IMG/VR virus record: IMGVR_UViG_3300025770_001492 | Span: 124,001-188,000 of that record | Reading direction: 5' to 3' (one strand) | DNA length: 64,000 nt | Source of the DNA: a virus | Shown: one piece after another, positions 32,967 through 41,452 of the stretch | Numbering within the stretch: position 1 is the stretch's first letter | Layout of the letters: every line of letters begins with the position of its first letter | Notes under the pieces: generated by a model | Databases searched by the model: none | Seen by the model: only the letters and a program-made list of their open reading frames with translations | Told to the model about the DNA's origin: nothing | Position numbers and translations under genes: made by a program

Positions 32967-32995
32967 TCTCAATTCGAACAAAGGAAAATTTCTCA

Positions 32996-33685
32996 ATGCC
33001 AGACCCTCTCGAAGCAATTTTGCATCATCAAATGAATAAACTTGAGGCGAAGGCTTATAAAATCTCCCTAATGTGGGTCGAGATGTCTAGAGAGCAATTT
33101 CCTAATTATCAACATGTTCGAATTCGAAAAACAGGTGATCCTCGAAAATCCCTTCTTTTTAAACACTGCTACAAATTAGCAAAAGAAACCAACGGCATAT
33201 TGCCAGACAAAGAATATAAACTATACATTCTAGCTCAACTTCATATTTTAAAGTCAATTAACGATGGAAAAATACACGCCTTAATTGATCCTCAGTGCTT
33301 GCATGGAGAAAAAGCTTGGAGAAGATGGCAAGTTTGGAAAAGAAGATATGATGCTCACCGCATTAAAACTCAATCAATAGAAAACTTGAGTTCAGATAGC
33401 ACCTCTAGAGTGCTGAGGGAATTAGAAAAAACAAAAATGTTTTTAGCTGATCGCAACTGCCTAATTTATAGGCAGTACGAAGAAAAAGTTTTAGATAGAA
33501 CCATGATTAAATGGATAACATTTGGATGGGTGTCACCAATTTATTCGCTGTTAAGCCCTTGGATGGCTAAGGTTCTGAATGAACCAATTGAGAAAGCATT
33601 CTCTTTTGACTTTTCTATCTATAAATCTTCGATCAACGATGAAGTCGTAAATAGGTTTAAGGAAATTTTTGACTATGAACAATAG
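32996..33685 (+). CDS. Hypothetical basic protein
   Basis: A 229-residue, Lys/Arg/Trp-rich helical protein (RKSLLFKHCYKLAKET, EKAWRRWQVWKRRYDAH). Promoter and ribosome binding site are clear. It is the first plus-strand gene opposite the replication operon, so an early expressed DNA- or RNA-binding role is plausible but not shown. No family recognised. Confidence 0.65.
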   Translation: MPDPLEAILHHQMNKLEAKAYKISLMWVEMSREQFPNYQHVRIRKTGDPRKSLLFKHCYKLAKETNGILPDKEYKLYILAQLHILKSINDGKIHALIDPQCLHGEKAWRRWQVWKRRYDAHRIKTQSIENLSSDSTSRVLRELEKTKMFLADRNCLIYRQYEEKVLDRTMIKWITFGWVSPIYSLLSPWMAKVLNEPIEKAFSFDFSIYKSSINDEVVNRFKEIFDYEQ

Positions 33686-33923
33686 ATTTTTTTTAGACGA
33701 AGAAAATAGTGTTTGGAAATACTACGACTTAAAAAACACCGAATCAAATATGAGATGTTGCCGATTTGAAGGCTATACAAATACCAAAGAACGACAAGAA
33801 ATCTGGGTATGTAGAAGAAGCTGCCCTGAAGAAACTTGGATGGAAATTTTTGAACATCAAGCACAAATTATTATTGACTCGGAGAAACATAATGGAATTC
33901 CAAACAGACCATCTCAAGTCTGA
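33675..33923 (+). CDS. Hypothetical protein
   Basis: An 82-residue protein (MNNRFFLDEENSVWKYYDLK) overlapping the previous gene by 11 bases, suggesting translational coupling. It has three Cys and several aromatic residues. Function unknown. Confidence 0.5.
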   Translation: MNNRFFLDEENSVWKYYDLKNTESNMRCCRFEGYTNTKERQEIWVCRRSCPEETWMEIFEHQAQIIIDSEKHNGIPNRPSQV

Positions 33924-34167
33924 TGACTTAAGGCAAATATGTAGATTCGCATATGAAAATTGTAAAATTTGGTATGGCGAAATATTTATTGAAGATATAG
34001 ATGATGAAAATTGTTCATTAGAAAATATAATGTCTTATATTGACGAAGACTTTAATTTTAGAATAAGCATAAATGATGATATAGAAATGGGCTTCTATGA
34101 AGATAGTTGTTATTGCTGGTTCGTGTTAGAAAAAGATCATATTAGCAATATTGCATCCTTAGTTTAA
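33892..34167 (+). CDS. Hypothetical acidic protein
   Basis: A 91-residue acidic protein (MEFQTDHLKSDDLRQICRFA) rich in Asp, Glu, Ile and aromatic residues. GGAG seven bases before the ATG at 33892 sets the start; it overlaps the previous gene by 32 bases. Its stop directly abuts the stop of the convergent gene. An acidic small phage protein could mimic DNA, but this is only a composition-based thought. Confidence 0.5.
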   Translation: MEFQTDHLKSDDLRQICRFAYENCKIWYGEIFIEDIDDENCSLENIMSYIDEDFNFRISINDDIEMGFYEDSCYCWFVLEKDHISNIASLV

Positions 34168-34395
34168 TCAAACAGTCTTGCTTAACCACTCTTTAAAGCT
34201 AAAGTTTTTTATAAGCAAGGAATCTATTTGTCTATTTGGATTAACAATTATTTTGTTAATTTCTTTCTTTCCTTTTTCAGATGTTATTGCTTTCCATGCT
34301 TTTTTTCTTGTCGGATAGCTCATATCTTTAAAAGATGATCTTAAATTTTTTACAATATCTTCTATTGCATCTCTTTTATTTGATTTTTTACTCAA
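34168..34395 (-). CDS. Small basic protein with C-terminal F-x-x-W-L motif
   Basis: A 75-residue Lys-rich protein. Its start is a TTG two bases after the upstream stop. The C-terminus, NFSFKEWLSKTV, carries the same F-x-x-W-L motif that other proteins here have at their N-terminus. Function unknown. Confidence 0.45.
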   Translation of the reverse strand: MSKKSNKRDAIEDIVKNLRSSFKDMSYPTRKKAWKAITSEKGKKEINKIIVNPNRQIDSLLIKNFSFKEWLSKTV

Positions 34396-34396
34396 C

Positions 34397-35176
34397 TTAG
34401 TACCATTTCAGAGTATTAGTGATTGTTTCTATTATTTCAGAATTTTCCTGTGTAGGAAAGAAATTCAAATCAGTATCAGAAGGACTCATGGCCCACTCAT
34501 GTTGTCCCATTCCAGACTCTATGTTGTAGTTCAATATTCGAATCATCCCTTTTTCTTTTTCGAATATTATAGAAGTTTGATTTTCCTCGACTCTTTGATG
34601 ATCTGGTGCTTGGTTGCCATGTCCTTTAACTCCCAGTCTGATGATATAATTAGAATTACTTATTTTCTTAATGCCCTCATAGATGAAGATATTCTTTGCG
34701 TTTCTTCTTATAGAATCAGCCATTTGTACAACTAGGCTTTCGAGTTTATTATATTCTCTCTTTGGAGAATCTATATCCTCTTTATTTATCACTTGCACTT
34801 CGTCTAAAACTTCATTGGCGACTATATCTTCATATCCCCCATATCCGCCTCTGTTTATTTGAAAAATTCTTTTTGTATACCAAGTTGGGTTCCCAGTTAA
34901 ATCGCTTCCTAGTCTGTCGATCATGAGATTCAGACCAGTACCACACCAGCACTTTATAGAACCGGAATTATCTCCCCATTGTACCTCATTCATGAAATTG
35001 CTACGCCCTTCATTGGTTCCAATTTTTTTAGATGCGAGTATAGAAAACAGCTTTTCTAAATCAAAAGATTTTATAGGCATATCGTTTTGATGTGACTTCT
35101 CAGCATCTTTGTTGTTTTGATCAAATCCAAAAATATCTTTAAATTCTAACCATGTTTTAAAGCCTTTAACTGTCAT
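34397..35176 (-). CDS. Hypothetical protein with capsid-targeting-like N-terminus
   Basis: A 259-residue protein starting MTVKGFKTWLEFKD, which fits F-x-x-W-L. The body is mixed alpha/beta with a Gly-rich patch (GTGLNLMIDRL; RGGYGGYED) and no family that I recognise. It sits downstream of the fibre-type genes on the minus strand. Possible internal virion protein. Confidence 0.6.
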   Translation of the reverse strand: MTVKGFKTWLEFKDIFGFDQNNKDAEKSHQNDMPIKSFDLEKLFSILASKKIGTNEGRSNFMNEVQWGDNSGSIKCWCGTGLNLMIDRLGSDLTGNPTWYTKRIFQINRGGYGGYEDIVANEVLDEVQVINKEDIDSPKREYNKLESLVVQMADSIRRNAKNIFIYEGIKKISNSNYIIRLGVKGHGNQAPDHQRVEENQTSIIFEKEKGMIRILNYNIESGMGQHEWAMSPSDTDLNFFPTQENSEIIETITNTLKWY

Positions 35177-35177
35177 T

Positions 35178-35534
35178 TTATTCCTTTGTAGGTTTCTCTA
35201 TAGATTCTTCTGCGGTTTTTTCAGGCAACATATTTTTTAAGGTCTCTTCTATACTTTTCAGCATTTTAGTTTGTTCTTTTTCTTGTTTGAATATTCTCAT
35301 ATCCATAGCTTCCACCTTCTTCACCAGTTTTCCCAAATTCAACTTGTCTTCGCCATATTCTTTTTGCATTTCAGCCCAAACTTCTTTCAACGCTTTAAGA
35401 GAAGTCGTGAAATCATCTTCAGTTAAAGTTGAAAGATTTAACTTTGTCTCTTCTGTTTCAATTATATTACCTTCGTCGTCTACGACTTCGAAGGTAGTTG
35501 TTAAAGTTGTATTTCTATGTAAAACAGTTGTCAT
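35178..35534 (-). CDS. Hypothetical coiled-coil protein
   Basis: A 118-residue protein. The N-terminus is Thr-rich and beta-like (TVLHRNTTLTTTFEVVDDEG); the second half (LGKLVKKVEAMDMRIFKQEK) is predicted coiled coil. AAGGAG precedes the ATG. Located between fibre-type proteins and a motif-carrier gene, so a structural or chaperone role is possible. Confidence 0.55.
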   Translation of the reverse strand: MTTVLHRNTTLTTTFEVVDDEGNIIETEETKLNLSTLTEDDFTTSLKALKEVWAEMQKEYGEDKLNLGKLVKKVEAMDMRIFKQEKEQTKMLKSIEETLKNMLPEKTAEESIEKPTKE

Positions 35535-35565
35535 TTTATCTCCTTTGTACTATATTTATGAACTT

Positions 35566-37098
35566 TTAAACATTTTCTATTTCTACTAGAGTTGTTTTAG
35601 CACACCATCTAATTGTTTCACTTGCTACTCCTGTCACTTTGATTGCTAATGCATCATTTGTGTTGTCTGCTTCTGCGTCTGTATCCCAAGAAGCGGTATC
35701 TTCAGCTATTGTTGTTTTTGTTGGAGTTCCTACTAAAGCTGTTGTTCCACTGGTGTTTTCAATAACTCCTTCTATTCTATATCCTCCTCCATCACCAGAT
35801 GTTACACTTCTTCCTACGATTAATATATCAAAAAGATAAGTTTGGCCGCTTGGTATTGATATTCTAGCATTTGTAACATCTCCTATAAACATTTCTGTTT
35901 GAGTAGCGTTAGTTGTCTCACATGCAGACACAACATAGCTTGTTTGTGCTTTTTTAATTGTTTCTGTGACTGTTATGTTTGACCAATAACTTAAATCAGA
36001 TTGCAGTAACACTCCTGAAGTTGTAACTACAGCATCGTAATTCCCTGATTCTCCCGCAATGACTCCATCAAAAGATCCATTGTATTTCCCGTCTAGTGAT
36101 GTTGACCATGTTTCGCTTCCTCCTAAAGGAGCATCATTATCTGTTTGATCTTCTCCATATAGAATATTATCCACCCATACTCGAACGCTTCCTATTGGCC
36201 CAACTTGAAATTCCCACATTAAATCAAAATCTACGTTTTGAGGCAGTGAAGCATTGGGTATTTCAACTCTAGCGAAGTCGTCAACATCAGGAGTTGCGCT
36301 GCCATCTCCCAATCTAACAACTAAGTCGTAAGATCCATTAAATCCGCAATATCCACCTCTGAATGAATTGCCCATTTCGAAAATACAACCTTCTGGATTT
36401 GTTCCTGTTGGTATGTTTACAGTTGTTTTAAATACAGCGTTTTGACTTCTTCCTATATTTTGAGGAGATCCTCCACCTGTATATGAAAAAGCTGAATTTA
36501 CATTGCTTCCGCTTGTAATAACTTCATCAGCAGACGCAACAGGGGTAGCACCCTCTTCGAAAGCTCCAGAACTCCTAGCATGCTGACATCTTAATGTGGC
36601 TAAAGCATTTTTCCCTGTTGCCAGAGAATAATCGCCACTGGCAGTGCAATCTTCTCCTATTTCTACTCCATTTGTGCTTATAGGGTTTAATGCAATGTTT
36701 CCGCTTGTTGATGAAACTATGTTTCCGTCAAATTTTAAATTATCAACTGTTAAGGACCCGTTTATCCCAATTGTTGTAGACGATCCATCATTTGTTCTTA
36801 CAAAGTCCGTGGTTCCTCCAAAACTTCCCGCATTATTATATTGCACATAAGTATCAGAGCCTCCTGGCGATCCTCCACCATTCGAATCAACATACGACTT
36901 AGTAGCTGCATCTTGGTTTGCAGTAGGATCGGTTATATTTACGATTTTGTTGGTTTGCATGTCAAGATTACCAGTAAATCTTAATTGGTTTGCTCCATCG
37001 ATAGTGGTTAGGCCAAGAGCTTCAATAGATTCATCGTCAGATGTAATTTCGTTCTCTTGTATTTTTAAATATTTTCCACTTATGAATTTAACTACCAT
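35566..37098 (-). CDS. Fibre-like structural protein
   Basis: A 510-residue protein. Residues about 30-75 form a module (DGANQLRFTGNLDMQTNKIV, then NITDPTANQDAATKSYVD) shared with three neighbours and common in phage fibre proteins. A Gly-rich segment with YVQYNNAGSFGG follows, then beta-rich domains and a C-terminal domain (GTPTKT...WCAKTTLVEIENV) shared with the next gene. GGAGG precedes the ATG. Likely part of a tail or head fibre. Confidence 0.75.
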   Translation of the reverse strand: MVVKFISGKYLKIQENEITSDDESIEALGLTTIDGANQLRFTGNLDMQTNKIVNITDPTANQDAATKSYVDSNGGGSPGGSDTYVQYNNAGSFGGTTDFVRTNDGSSTTIGINGSLTVDNLKFDGNIVSSTSGNIALNPISTNGVEIGEDCTASGDYSLATGKNALATLRCQHARSSGAFEEGATPVASADEVITSGSNVNSAFSYTGGGSPQNIGRSQNAVFKTTVNIPTGTNPEGCIFEMGNSFRGGYCGFNGSYDLVVRLGDGSATPDVDDFARVEIPNASLPQNVDFDLMWEFQVGPIGSVRVWVDNILYGEDQTDNDAPLGGSETWSTSLDGKYNGSFDGVIAGESGNYDAVVTTSGVLLQSDLSYWSNITVTETIKKAQTSYVVSACETTNATQTEMFIGDVTNARISIPSGQTYLFDILIVGRSVTSGDGGGYRIEGVIENTSGTTALVGTPTKTTIAEDTASWDTDAEADNTNDALAIKVTGVASETIRWCAKTTLVEIENV

Positions 37099-38163
37099 TT
37101 ATCCTCCAAGTATTCCATTTCCTACGGTTGACCAAGTTTCATCTTTAATTCCTCCGTGGAAAGGAATTGGTGCTCCACTTGCCTCTCCTCTAACCTCGAC
37201 TGCTGTCATCTTCGCACACCAGTGTGTAGTCGAATTTGACCCATGTATCCCTTTTAAAATTACACTTACATCTCCTGCGGATGGAGTGTTGCTTGCAAGA
37301 CTTAAGGTCACATCTAGATCAGGACTTCCTGATGCTATTGCTGTTTTTGTTGGAGTTCCTACAAATGATCCGGTTCCATCGTTGTTTTTAATTAATCCGT
37401 TATATCTATATGCGTTTCTTTTTTGATTGGTCCCATCGTCTGTTGTTCCCACTATTAAATATTCAAAAAGCGAATTCCCGTCAGTTGGTAATTCAAATGA
37501 ATTGTAATTTCCGCCTGGATATATTTCAGCCGTAGCATCGTCTGAACGTTGACGATTGTGATATGTTAGATAGAGAGTTTGGTAGACATTTACTGATTTC
37601 CCAAGATTCCCAGAGCTAGTTAAATGTTGTCCAACTCTACCTTCTCCTAAAGGTTCGGCATCGGTTCCATGAACAAGTAAGAAGTCTTCTGTAACTGTTG
37701 GGTTAAAATGCTCTGAACTGTTTATTACAAATCCATTGTTATTGATTGGGTCTACAACTAGATTTTGAAGAGATATGTTATTATTTGTTCTAATTTCATT
37801 TGGATTTTGGCCACTTATCCCAATTCTATCAATTTCAACATTATCCGTAGCCGTTACATTTCCCGATCCATCAAATATGAAACCTGCTCCTCCACCAAAG
37901 CTGCCTGCATTGTTGTATTGCACATGAGTATTTGACCCGCCTGGTGATCCTCCACCATTTGCATCAGCGTATGCCTTAGTAGCAGCTTCTTGGTTTGCCG
38001 TTGGGTCTGTAAGATTGACTACTTTATTTGTCTGAAGATCCATATCGCCAGAAAATTTTAGCTGCCTTGCTCCATCCATCTGAGTTCTTGCCAATGAAGA
38101 TACCAGATCTCTCCCATCAGTAGAAATAACTATTATTCTTCCGCTTATTTGTTTAACAGACAT
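37099..38163 (-). CDS. Fibre-like structural protein
   Basis: A 354-residue protein from the ATG at 38163. It shares the N-terminal QTNKVVNLTDPTANQEAATK module, the HVQYNNAGSFGG linker and the C-terminal GTPTKT...WCAKMTAVEVRG domain with the 510-residue protein, but the middle differs. The start lies about 14 bases after a terminator hairpin and has TATATAAGTTC but no Shine-Dalgarno, so it may have its own promoter overlapping the terminator tail. Confidence 0.7.
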   Translation of the reverse strand: MSVKQISGRIIVISTDGRDLVSSLARTQMDGARQLKFSGDMDLQTNKVVNLTDPTANQEAATKAYADANGGGSPGGSNTHVQYNNAGSFGGGAGFIFDGSGNVTATDNVEIDRIGISGQNPNEIRTNNNISLQNLVVDPINNNGFVINSSEHFNPTVTEDFLLVHGTDAEPLGEGRVGQHLTSSGNLGKSVNVYQTLYLTYHNRQRSDDATAEIYPGGNYNSFELPTDGNSLFEYLIVGTTDDGTNQKRNAYRYNGLIKNNDGTGSFVGTPTKTAIASGSPDLDVTLSLASNTPSAGDVSVILKGIHGSNSTTHWCAKMTAVEVRGEASGAPIPFHGGIKDETWSTVGNGILGG

Positions 38164-38175
38164 GAACTTATATAT

Positions 38176-38204
38176 TAAAAAAGGATGGCAAATTGCCATC
38201 CTTT
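38176..38204 (-). terminator. Terminator hairpin between fibre genes
   Basis: AAAGGATGGCA pairs with TGCCATCCTTT around a 3-base loop (11-bp perfect stem), followed on the minus strand by six T. It ends transcription of the gene at 38230 and lies just before the start of the next gene. Confidence 0.85.
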
Positions 38205-38229
38205 AGAGTTTTAATAATTTAAATCAAAT

Positions 38230-39384
38230 TTATTGGTTGTAATTAACTAGAATCACATCTCCAGACTCAGGGGCAGTATTAAATGTTATAATGGCTCCTG
38301 ATAAAGTGTAATCATTTGCACCACCAGTATTCTGGATGATGCCATTTAGATAAATACAATCAGTATTTGACAAAGGTGTTGCCGCCATTGTGAAGTCTGT
38401 ATTTGATCCATTAACTGTTCCTGTAGGAGTTTCTCTTGTTACCCAAGTATCTGTAACATATGAATCCGCAATGGTAAAGGCTGCACTTGAACTCATTGTC
38501 AGGTCGCCCCCAACTGCGTTGTAGGTAGTGTCAGATGCACCTTGTCCAACAAGCAATGCAGCAGAAGCTCCATCGGCAAGAGAAAGCCCACTAGAACCTA
38601 GAGCGAGAGTTGATCCATCAAGATTAACTTCAATATCATCAGCATTTACGGTAATTCCACCCGAAGTTGCAGCACCAATATTAACATCACCGCCAGATGC
38701 TGCTAGACCGCTTCCTGCACCGACTGAAATACCGCCAGCACCAAGGTTTAGTCCCGAATTAGTATCCAGATTTATTGTGATGTCGTTTGCATTTGCTGTT
38801 AATCCACCGCTTGTTGCGGCAACAACATCTACTGTTTCATCAGTCTTCGTAAGACCAGCACCAGCTACAAGATCGCCTAAAAGTTGTCCGGTTTGAGAGA
38901 ATTTTTCAAAAGTCAGAGCGGTTGTATCTAGAGTGATAGATCCGGTTGTAGTTAGCAACCAGCCAGTGTCTGCGTTTGAAGTTCCTTCTTCAATGAATGC
39001 AAACATGCCAGTTGTAACTTCGGCACTTGTGTTTGCGTCTGAAGATCTGACAGGAGCACCAGATGCGGTTACATCATAAATACCGTTTTGGTTACCAGTT
39101 GATTGATTCTTAAGAAGAATTCTATCGTCTGCTACAAGAGTCACTCCGTCTACGGTTTGACCTGCTGTGAATGCTGAAGCAAAAGTTCCATTAGACGTAG
39201 TTGCTACCCTAATGCTTTCTTTAAAATCAATTACACCACCTGCAACTTGAGCATCAACATATGCTTTCGTTGCAGCTTCCTGATTTGCTGTCGGATCTGT
39301 AAGATTGACAATTTTATTGGTTTGCAAGTCAAGATTGCCAGTAAATCTTAACTGACGAGCACCATCTGTTTGTGTTACGGCCAT
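38230..39384 (-). CDS. Fibre-like structural protein, paralogue A
   Basis: A 384-residue protein. N-terminal QTNKIVNLTDPTANQEAATK module, then a beta domain (RILLKNQSTGNQNGIYDVTA), then a Gly/Ala/Asn/Asp repeat region (ATSGGLTANANDITINLD and AATSGGITVNADDIEVNL), and a C-terminal domain (TPTGTVNGSNTDF...GDVILVNYN). It is a tandem duplicate of the gene at 39437. Probably a trimeric fibre. Confidence 0.75.
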   Translation of the reverse strand: MAVTQTDGARQLRFTGNLDLQTNKIVNLTDPTANQEAATKAYVDAQVAGGVIDFKESIRVATTSNGTFASAFTAGQTVDGVTLVADDRILLKNQSTGNQNGIYDVTASGAPVRSSDANTSAEVTTGMFAFIEEGTSNADTGWLLTTTGSITLDTTALTFEKFSQTGQLLGDLVAGAGLTKTDETVDVVAATSGGLTANANDITINLDTNSGLNLGAGGISVGAGSGLAASGGDVNIGAATSGGITVNADDIEVNLDGSTLALGSSGLSLADGASAALLVGQGASDTTYNAVGGDLTMSSSAAFTIADSYVTDTWVTRETPTGTVNGSNTDFTMAATPLSNTDCIYLNGIIQNTGGANDYTLSGAIITFNTAPESGDVILVNYNQ

Positions 39385-39436
39385 TTTTTTCCTTCCTTGG
39401 ATTTTAATTTTATGGTAATTTTATGGTAATTTTATT

Positions 39437-40591
39437 TTATTTGGCATAATTAACTAATAAAACATCTCCGGTTTCAGGAGCACTATTGAAAGTGATTGAG
39501 TTTGTTGAAATGGTGTAATCATTTGAACCGCCAACATTTTGAAGTATACCATTTAAATGGACACATTCTGTTCCACTTAAAGGCGTTGCTGCCAACGTGT
39601 AAGAAGCATTGCTTCCATTTACAAGTCCTGATGGAACTTCTCTGTAAACCCAAGTATCTGTAACATATGAATCCGCAATGGTAAAGGCTGCACTTGAACT
39701 CATTGTCAGGTCGCCCCCAACTGCGTTGTAAGTCGAATCAGATGCACCTTGTCCAACAAGCAATGCAGCAGAGGCTCCATCGGCAAGAGAAAGACCACTA
39801 GCACCTAGAGCGAGAGTTGATCCGTCAAGATTTACTTGGATATCATCAGCATTTACGGTAATTCCACCCGAAGTTGCAGCACCAACATTAACGTCACCGC
39901 CAGATGCTGCCAAACCACTTCCTGCACCGACTGAGATACCGTTAGCACCAAGGTTTAGTCCCGAATTAGTATCTAGATTTATTGTGATGTCGTTTGCATT
40001 TGCTGTTAATCCACCGCTTGTTGCGGCAACAACATCTACTGTTTCAGCAGTCTTCGTAAGACCAGCACCAGCTACAAGATCTTCTAAAAGTTGTCCAACT
40101 TCACTGAATTTTTCAAAAGTCAGAGCCGTTGTATCTAAGGTGATAGTTCCAGTTGTAGTTAGTAACCATCCGGTTTTTGCGTTTGAAGTTCCTTCTTCTA
40201 CAAAACAAAACAGTCCACTTGTAACTTCTGCACTTGTGTCTGCATCTGATGACCTACTTGGAGCACCAGTAGCTTGTACTATGTAGATTCCGTTCTCGTC
40301 TCCTGATGACTGGTTTTTGATTAAAATTCTATCATTAGTTGCAAGAGTCACTCCGTCTATAACGTCGTTATTTTCAAAATCACTAGCTAGAGTTCCTGTT
40401 GCCGTAGTTGCAACTCTGACACTTTCTTTAAAATCAATTACACCACCTGCAACTTGAGCATCAACATATGATTTCGTAGCAGCGTCTTGATTTGCTGTCG
40501 GATCTGTAAGATTGACAATTTTATTGGTTTGCAAGTCAAGATTACCAGTAAATCTTAATTGACGAGCACCATCTATTTGTGTTACGGCCAT
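39437..40591 (-). CDS. Fibre-like structural protein, paralogue B
   Basis: A 384-residue protein of exactly the same length as paralogue A and nearly identical through the central repeat region. Differences concentrate in the second beta domain (residues about 60-160) and in the C-terminal domain (VPSGLVNGSNASY...GDVLLVNYA). This pattern suggests tandem duplication with gene conversion in the middle and divergence at the likely ligand-facing parts. It is the first gene of the minus-strand fibre block. Confidence 0.75.
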   Translation of the reverse strand: MAVTQIDGARQLRFTGNLDLQTNKIVNLTDPTANQDAATKSYVDAQVAGGVIDFKESVRVATTATGTLASDFENNDVIDGVTLATNDRILIKNQSSGDENGIYIVQATGAPSRSSDADTSAEVTSGLFCFVEEGTSNAKTGWLLTTTGTITLDTTALTFEKFSEVGQLLEDLVAGAGLTKTAETVDVVAATSGGLTANANDITINLDTNSGLNLGANGISVGAGSGLAASGGDVNVGAATSGGITVNADDIQVNLDGSTLALGASGLSLADGASAALLVGQGASDSTYNAVGGDLTMSSSAAFTIADSYVTDTWVYREVPSGLVNGSNASYTLAATPLSGTECVHLNGILQNVGGSNDYTISTNSITFNSAPETGDVLLVNYAK

Positions 40592-40676
40592 GTTTTCCCT
40601 CCTTGAATATTTAAACTGACATTGTAGTTATTCATTATTATGTATTTTTTACAATCTTTCATGCGTTTATATTGGT

Positions 40677-41444
40677 ATGGCTATAGAAAGATTCACAAAC
40701 GATGCTGCAACTACGCTTGCTGCTAATATCACCAGTATAGTACAGACTACTGTCGCCGTTGATTCAGATGCAGATTTTCCTACTAGTCCTCAATTTAGGA
40801 TTAAAATAGGAGAAGAAATAATGTTGGTGACTGCATTGCCAGCAGCGAATCAATTTACAGTAATAAGGGGAGTAGAAGATACAAACCCTTTAACGTACTC
40901 TTCAGGAGTAGATGTTACACATTTACTTACTGCGGGTTCTTTTGCGAACGCAATTCGGGGAGATATAGCTTTTTCCAGTGATTCTGGTGTTTCCAATGCA
41001 TATGTTGTTTCTTTGGAAATAGCTCCTGAAGAATATAAAACTGGAATGATAGTTCGATTTGATCCATCAAATGGAAATACGGGATCTTCAACTATAAACG
41101 TTAATTCTTTAGGCGTCAAAAATATAAAGAAAAATGTTTCAGACGACTTGGATGAAGGCGATATTTTAAGCGGAAAAATTTGCTCTTTAATTTATGACTC
41201 ATCAGGTAATTTTCAACTTCTCACTTTTCCTGAAATGGTGCTCGGTATAACTCCAACTGGATCGGTTGATGGCACAAACGATACTTTCACGATGCCAGAC
41301 ACCTATATATCTAACACAACAGTTGTTTATCGCAATGGACTGCGACAAAAAGAAGGAGACGATTACTCAGAATCGGGCAGTACAGTAGTTTTCATATCTC
41401 CCCCACCTGTTGGAGACTCATTGCTGGCTGACTATAAGAAATAG
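40677..41444 (+). CDS. Structural protein with fibre C-terminal module
   Basis: A 255-residue protein. The N-terminal part (FTNDAATTLAANITSIVQTT and EEIMLVTALPAANQFTVIRG) looks like a phage baseplate/fibre adaptor beta domain. The C-terminal 65 residues (TPTGSVDGTNDTFTM...YRNGLRQ...GDSLLADYK) are homologous to the C-terminal domain of both 384-residue fibre proteins on the other strand. No clear Shine-Dalgarno; TTATATTGGT precedes the ATG. Confidence 0.65.
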   Translation: MAIERFTNDAATTLAANITSIVQTTVAVDSDADFPTSPQFRIKIGEEIMLVTALPAANQFTVIRGVEDTNPLTYSSGVDVTHLLTAGSFANAIRGDIAFSSDSGVSNAYVVSLEIAPEEYKTGMIVRFDPSNGNTGSSTINVNSLGVKNIKKNVSDDLDEGDILSGKICSLIYDSSGNFQLLTFPEMVLGITPTGSVDGTNDTFTMPDTYISNTTVVYRNGLRQKEGDDYSESGSTVVFISPPPVGDSLLADYKK

Positions 41445-41452
41445 GGAAAAAT

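Larger units (their letters stand above)
32335..32995. other. Large divergent non-coding region with promoters and hairpins
   Basis: No convincing gene. Features seen: AT-rich left half (to about 32620); AGTTGG/CCAACT hairpin enclosing GTTACGTAAC (32673-32706); a nested structure with stems ACTCTG/CAGAGT, CTGCT/AGCAG and GATCT/AGATC (about 32737-32815) followed by a T-rich stretch; and two plus-strand promoter candidates. It separates the minus-strand replication genes from plus-strand genes, and may hold a regulatory RNA or an origin. Confidence 0.5.

Noticed and set aside
37099-38199. Upstream start (12 extra residues) for the second fibre gene
   Set aside because: The extension would be encoded by the terminator hairpin itself; the ATG at 38163 is more plausible.
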